Position numbers and translations under genes: made by a program. A stretch of DNA of 64,000 bases from Nageia nagi. Taxonomy: Eukaryota; Pinophyta. Below, piece after piece: positions 61,050 to 64,000 of this stretch (the stretch's first letter is position 1; each line of letters begins with the position of its first letter). Where the stretch lies: positions 214,582,001 through 214,646,000 of the forward strand of contig JBITNC010000001.1 of the NCBI GenBank assembly GCA_050084985.1. Direction: 5' to 3'. The notes beneath the pieces are model-generated. The model searched no databases. It was not told the DNA's origin and was given only the letters and a program-made list of their open reading frames with translations.

Positions 61050-62585
61050 CTAATTTTGGGGACTGTCATCTTGCCAAAAAGAAGCTGGTTCCAAAACTAA
61101 TAATGGTCTAAACCGCTGTCCAATCCATTGATAGGGTGCTTTTCTTATTATTGCACACAGTGATTCAACTCTTCTTTTGCTCCATCTCAGATTATTTGGG
61201 GAAATAATTTCCCTTTGCTTATGCTGATCTGTCTGAAAATCCCATCTTCTTTGACAACTGGCTAAAGCCTGATTAAATATAGCCTGTGTTGTGCTTAGGC
61301 ATCTGGTCAAGCACTCATTTAGCATTCCTTGGTATCTGTTTAAATCTCTATTTATTTCTGCCATGAAAAGTGATCTTGCCTCATCAACATATACTGGTTG
61401 TTGTCTAACCCAGAAATTATCACTCAAATCTTTGTGTGGGATCTGTTCCATTTCATCTCCCCATTGAATCTGATTATACAAAATAGATACAAAAGCTTGT
61501 ATCTGGATTTCCCCTATAAATACTGCTGGAAAGAATCTTGTGTTACCCTTAAGAATGAAATCATGTACATACAATTCACACAGGAGGTATCTTTCTTGTT
61601 CTGCTGCTTCAAAATATGCTCTGATAAAGTCTGCTCCTGTGTCTAAGTTATATGGCAATCCTTCCTTAATTCTTTTTACTTGCCATTTCAAAAATTGCTC
61701 TTTAAGGTACCTGCTGTACATAACTGAGGGTTGCTTCAGCTGAACAAGCTCATCACATATTCTACATAAATCTATGACTGCTTGCTTAATGAGAGGAATT
61801 TCTTTGTTCTGCTTTTTTAAAGTTCTAATCTCTTGAGAGGTTTTGAAGTTTGAATCTTCCATTTTTTCAATAACTTCTTCTGTTTGTTGAACAGTATCTT
61901 TTAGCTGTTTAATTTCTTCACTCTGATTTGCAATTAAATTGGCTATCTGTTCCCCTACTTGTTCAACATTTCGACATTTATCCAAAGAAATTCCCTTTTT
62001 GTCTAATTCAGTTGTTAATTGTTGAAGCACATTAGGCAATTCCCTTTCCTTAGCTAACATTGTTTCTAAGCTAGCACAATCTTGAAGTAATCGTAAATTC
62101 TGTTCCTCTAACTTTGTACTCTTGCTAATAAGAACAGAATTTTCACTCACCAGTTGTGCATTTGCTTGTTCCAAGGCCCAGAGCTGCTTCTGTAATTTTT
62201 GGAGTTCTGATTCTGGAGCTGATTCTGGAATTGACTCTGGAGCTGATTCTGGAATTGACTCTGGAGCTGATTCTGGAACTGACTCTGGAACTGACTCTGG
62301 AGCTGATTCTAGAACTGACTCTGGAGCTGGTTCTGAGGGTTGAATTCCTTCTGCTATTAGATTCCATTCCTCAATAGTAATTATATGGTTACTATCATTT
62401 ATTTCTGGAGTCTTTTCCACTTGATGTCTTTTCTGTGGGGATGACTCTTTTTCTTGAGATTGTTTCTTCCTTAACCTTTTTGATCTTCTTTTAGATACAA
62501 ATTGCAATTCTGATTCTTCTGGACTGGAAGGAATGTCTTGTTGTGTACCTATATTGAAATTTTCCTCTGTCTGAACTATGTTCAT
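61050..62585 (-). CDS. ORF2: coiled-coil protein with PES repeat, unknown function
   Basis: 511 codons, the longest frame in the window. Residues ~30-50 hold a basic cluster (SKRRSKRLRKKQ) that could be a nuclear signal. Residues ~80-125 are a 4-residue repeat (ESAPESIPESAPES) encoded by a 12-bp DNA repeat at 62,205-62,335. Residues ~127-275 are heptad-rich and likely a coiled coil (LQKLQKQLWALEQANAQL, EEIKQLKDTVQQTEEVIEKM). Residues ~285-511 form a non-repeat, probably folded domain (FIRAYFEAAEQERYLLCELY; LRWSKRRVESLCAIIRKAP). Starts four bases inside ORF1 (ATGA overlap). I do not recognise a catalytic motif. It resembles proteins carried by plant transposable elements in architecture; no homologue can be named with certainty. 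Confidence 0.7.
   Translation of the reverse strand: MNIVQTEENFNIGTQQDIPSSPEESELQFVSKRRSKRLRKKQSQEKESSPQKRHQVEKTPEINDSNHIITIEEWNLIAEGIQPSEPAPESVLESAPESVPESVPESAPESIPESAPESIPESAPESELQKLQKQLWALEQANAQLVSENSVLISKSTKLEEQNLRLLQDCASLETMLAKERELPNVLQQLTTELDKKGISLDKCRNVEQVGEQIANLIANQSEEIKQLKDTVQQTEEVIEKMEDSNFKTSQEIRTLKKQNKEIPLIKQAVIDLCRICDELVQLKQPSVMYSRYLKEQFLKWQVKRIKEGLPYNLDTGADFIRAYFEAAEQERYLLCELYVHDFILKGNTRFFPAVFIGEIQIQAFVSILYNQIQWGDEMEQIPHKDLSDNFWVRQQPVYVDEARSLFMAEINRDLNRYQGMLNECLTRCLSTTQAIFNQALASCQRRWDFQTDQHKQREIISPNNLRWSKRRVESLCAIIRKAPYQWIGQRFRPLLVLEPASFWQDDSPQN
62205..62335. repeat. 12-bp coding repeat inside ORF2
   Basis: GATTCTGGAGCT / GATTCTGGAATT / GACTCTGGAACT alternate with a 12-bp step (plus strand), encoding the PES repeat on the minus strand. 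The core TCTGGAGCT is the same as in the 24-bp arrays on either side of the gene cluster. Confidence 0.9.
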
Positions 62586-63484
62586 AGGAATAACCGGAAC
62601 AGTTTCAATGTGAGAGCTTGATGCTGCTCGGTTTCTACAGTTTCCATCTTTAAGACATTATGATCGTCAGGGTTTTCTAAGGGGTATTGCCTCTGGAATT
62701 CCTCCCACAGTCTATCACCATTTTCTTTTTTCAAAATAAATTCTTTGCAGAGTAATGTTATTAAACCGTGGTGTTTTAAGGCAGATGATTTGTTATCAGC
62801 TTTTGCCCTAACCTTTGTAGCCATTTTCTGTAAATTCTGGAGCACTAACATAGACAAATTACAAGAGGTGTAATTGTCATACCTTAAACATATTAACAGC
62901 CTTAGATGGTGCCCCATTAGAGTGGCATATTGCCCTTCACAGGTGATATACTTCATTATCCATAGAGCTGCTTTTGCCCATTTTTCAGGTAAGGTATTTC
63001 GTTTTACTCCTTGAATATGTCCAGAGGTTCTGTACACTTCCGCCTTCTGTTCTGTACTTGGATGAAATTGTTCCAACAAATTTGGGTAACTGTCTCTTTT
63101 CAACAAATTTTCTCCAAGTATTGGTAACCCTGTTAATTCACTGATTGAATCTTCAGTGATTGGTATTGTATGGGATCCCAATGTTACAGAGTTTTCCCTT
63201 AATCCTTCGGCAAAGTCTAAAACTAGCTGCTCGTTATATCCTCTAAATTTATCAAAGAATTGCAACAGGTCAAACTTTTGGAAGATTTCTACCTGTTCTG
63301 CCTCTTTCCTCAATTCCTCCGTATTCTCTGGTTCTTTCTTGCGTTTCATCCCCATTTTGATTTTGACTGCTTTCTGGATCTGGGTTCTGGCAAACTGGCT
63401 TCTGGAGCTTACTGTGAGAAATTCCTTTCTAGTGCATGCATGTAAAAAAAAATGACGTCTGCTGGTTTCGAATTGCTTGTGCAT
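62582..63484 (-). CDS. ORF1: plant transposon-type (PMD-like) domain protein
   Basis: 300 codons. The first 43 residues are not well supported; a second Met at residue 44 (MGMKRKKEPENTEELRKEAE, 63,355) is a plausible start followed by a charged helix. Residues ~68-130: FFDKFRGYNEQLVLDFAEGL, then V.LGSHTIPITEDSISELTG and LPILGE, which has the shape of the 'putative plant transposon protein' / PMD-like families (Y.E.V..FA..L...V.l....I.it...I..ltGLP..G). Residues ~170-260: LPEKWAKAALWIMKYI, LMGHHLRLLICLRY, and LKHHGLITLLCKEFILKK, also typical of those families. Ends by TGA overlapping the ORF2 ATG. Intact apart from the possible frameshift at the junction. Function unknown; carried-element protein is my best guess. 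Confidence 0.65.
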   Translation of the reverse strand: MHKQFETSRRHFFLHACTRKEFLTVSSRSQFARTQIQKAVKIKMGMKRKKEPENTEELRKEAEQVEIFQKFDLLQFFDKFRGYNEQLVLDFAEGLRENSVTLGSHTIPITEDSISELTGLPILGENLLKRDSYPNLLEQFHPSTEQKAEVYRTSGHIQGVKRNTLPEKWAKAALWIMKYITCEGQYATLMGHHLRLLICLRYDNYTSCNLSMLVLQNLQKMATKVRAKADNKSSALKHHGLITLLCKEFILKKENGDRLWEEFQRQYPLENPDDHNVLKMETVETEQHQALTLKLFRLFL

Positions 63485-63780
63485 GTCACCTCAAATTGTT
63501 CCCATTAATATTAATGATATGTATCATTAACTTCTCACGCGTTTGATGCGCCAGAATGTACAAGTGGTATCTTTTGCATTTATTTTGTTTGATCAACATT
63601 TACTTCTTGGAACACTTATCACGACTTAAACGATTTTACAATTTATTAACTATCAATTTAATTTTTAAATGCATACCTGTCAAGCCACGTCTTCAGATGC
63701 CAACTGGACTCCAGATCATAATGACCATGTGAGAGAAAAGTTTTCGGAGTTGACGGCGATTCCGAGGCTGACATATCATG
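63485..63780. other. Leader region upstream of ORF1
   Basis: Minus-strand 5' side of the ORF cluster. A TGA lies two codons upstream of the ORF1 ATG in frame. On the element strand, CTTGTACA is followed by TTCTGGCGCATC, which could be an LTR end plus primer site, but no partner LTR was confirmed. CG dinucleotides are common here (ACGCGTTTGATGCGCC). Confidence 0.35.
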
Positions 63781-64000
63781 CTTTCTGGAGCTGGAGTTAA
63801 ACACTTTCTGGAGCTATGCTTGACAACTTCTGGAGCTGGTTACAAAACAGTTTCTGGAGCTAGTCATAAAACAATTTCTAGAGCTAGTCAGGAAACAGTT
63901 TCTGGAGCCAGTCGTAAAACAGTTTCTGGAGCTAGTCATAAAACAGTTTCTGGAGCTAGTCAGGAAACAGTTTCTGGAGCTAGTCCTAAAACAGTTTCTG
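63781..64000. repeat. 24-bp tandem array (right array of region C), runs off the window
   Basis: Unit AAAACAGTTTCTGGAGCTAG plus four bases, 24-bp step, about seven regular copies after two looser ones, still repeating at the window edge. It shares the TTTCTGG(A/T)GCTAG core with the left array in the same orientation. Confidence 0.92.

Noticed and set aside
62122-62377. Plus and minus strand ORFs of 73-74 codons within ORF2
   Set aside because: Shadows of the 12-bp coding repeat of ORF2 in other frames.
62582-63484. ORF1/ORF2 as plant pararetrovirus genes because of the ATGA overlap
   Set aside because: No movement protein, coat, protease or RT motif is present; the similarity is only in the overlap.
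59231-63561. TGTACAAG at both 59,23x and 63,55x as start of an LTR pair around region C
   Set aside because: Only eight bases agree; the following sequences are unrelated, while LTRs of a young element should match for hundreds of bases.
1-64000. tRNA or rRNA genes
   Set aside because: No cloverleaf with A and B boxes or rRNA-like conserved stretch was noticed in reading; the only tRNA-like word is the initiator-Met primer site at 55,895-55,915.

Overview
The window looks like intergenic DNA from a large, repeat-rich plant nuclear genome; a gymnosperm-like genome is my best guess, at low confidence. The evidence is nested LTR retrotransposons with 5-bp target duplications, a chromovirus with an initiator-Met primer site, several plant mobile domain (PMD) sequences, a PPR pseudogene, a ~347-bp satellite, and strong AT richness. 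From 1 to about 59.2 kb, CpG and also CAG/CTG are rare while TAG/CTAG are abundant, as expected for old DNA methylated at CG and CHG. Almost every reading frame there is broken. The last ~4.8 kb has a different base composition and holds the only long open frames.

Layout. 1-2,887: 5' part of a minus-strand family A retroelement (gag, then 5' LTR). 3.4-5.3 kb: PMD pseudogene. 9.4-9.9, 14.4-16.0 and 28.3-28.7 kb: degenerate arrays of CCATGGG-like short words. 11.3-12.6 kb: PPR pseudogene. 16,207-16,306: assembly gap of exactly 100 N. 16.5-17.5 kb: a second degenerate tandem repeat. 17.8-27.0 kb: ~347-bp satellite, interrupted by an internally deleted family A element (E2, 22,758-26,269). 29.0-29.9 kb: the same satellite inverted, interrupted by a full-length family A element (E3, 29,874-37,689). 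37.7-57.3 kb: a gag-only element (family B) in a tandem LTR-gag-LTR-gag arrangement. Its first gag is split by a family A element (E4, 40,468-48,052, perfect 5-bp target duplication) and its second by a minus-strand chromovirus (about 51,402-57,137). 57.9-59.2 kb: another PMD-type pseudogene. 59.2-64.0 kb: region C, with a minus-strand ORF1-ORF2-ORF3 cluster flanked by 24-bp arrays.

Family A is the most interesting unit. It has ~790-bp LTRs, a Ty3/gypsy-type gag in sense, no visible pol, a PMD gene in antisense that still carries GT-AG introns, and, just before the polypurine tract and 3' LTR, an array of 40-bp units that each fold into two small hairpins. Both A and B lack pol and would need enzymes supplied in trans. 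The minus-strand cluster in region C is a second notable unit: ORF1 and ORF2 overlap by ATGA, ORF2 and ORF3 are in frame across one amber codon, and the same TCTGGAGCT core builds both the coding repeat of ORF2 and the two non-coding arrays around it.

All calls come from reading the sequence by eye and hand translation. No database search or alignment was run, so percent identities and ages are not given.
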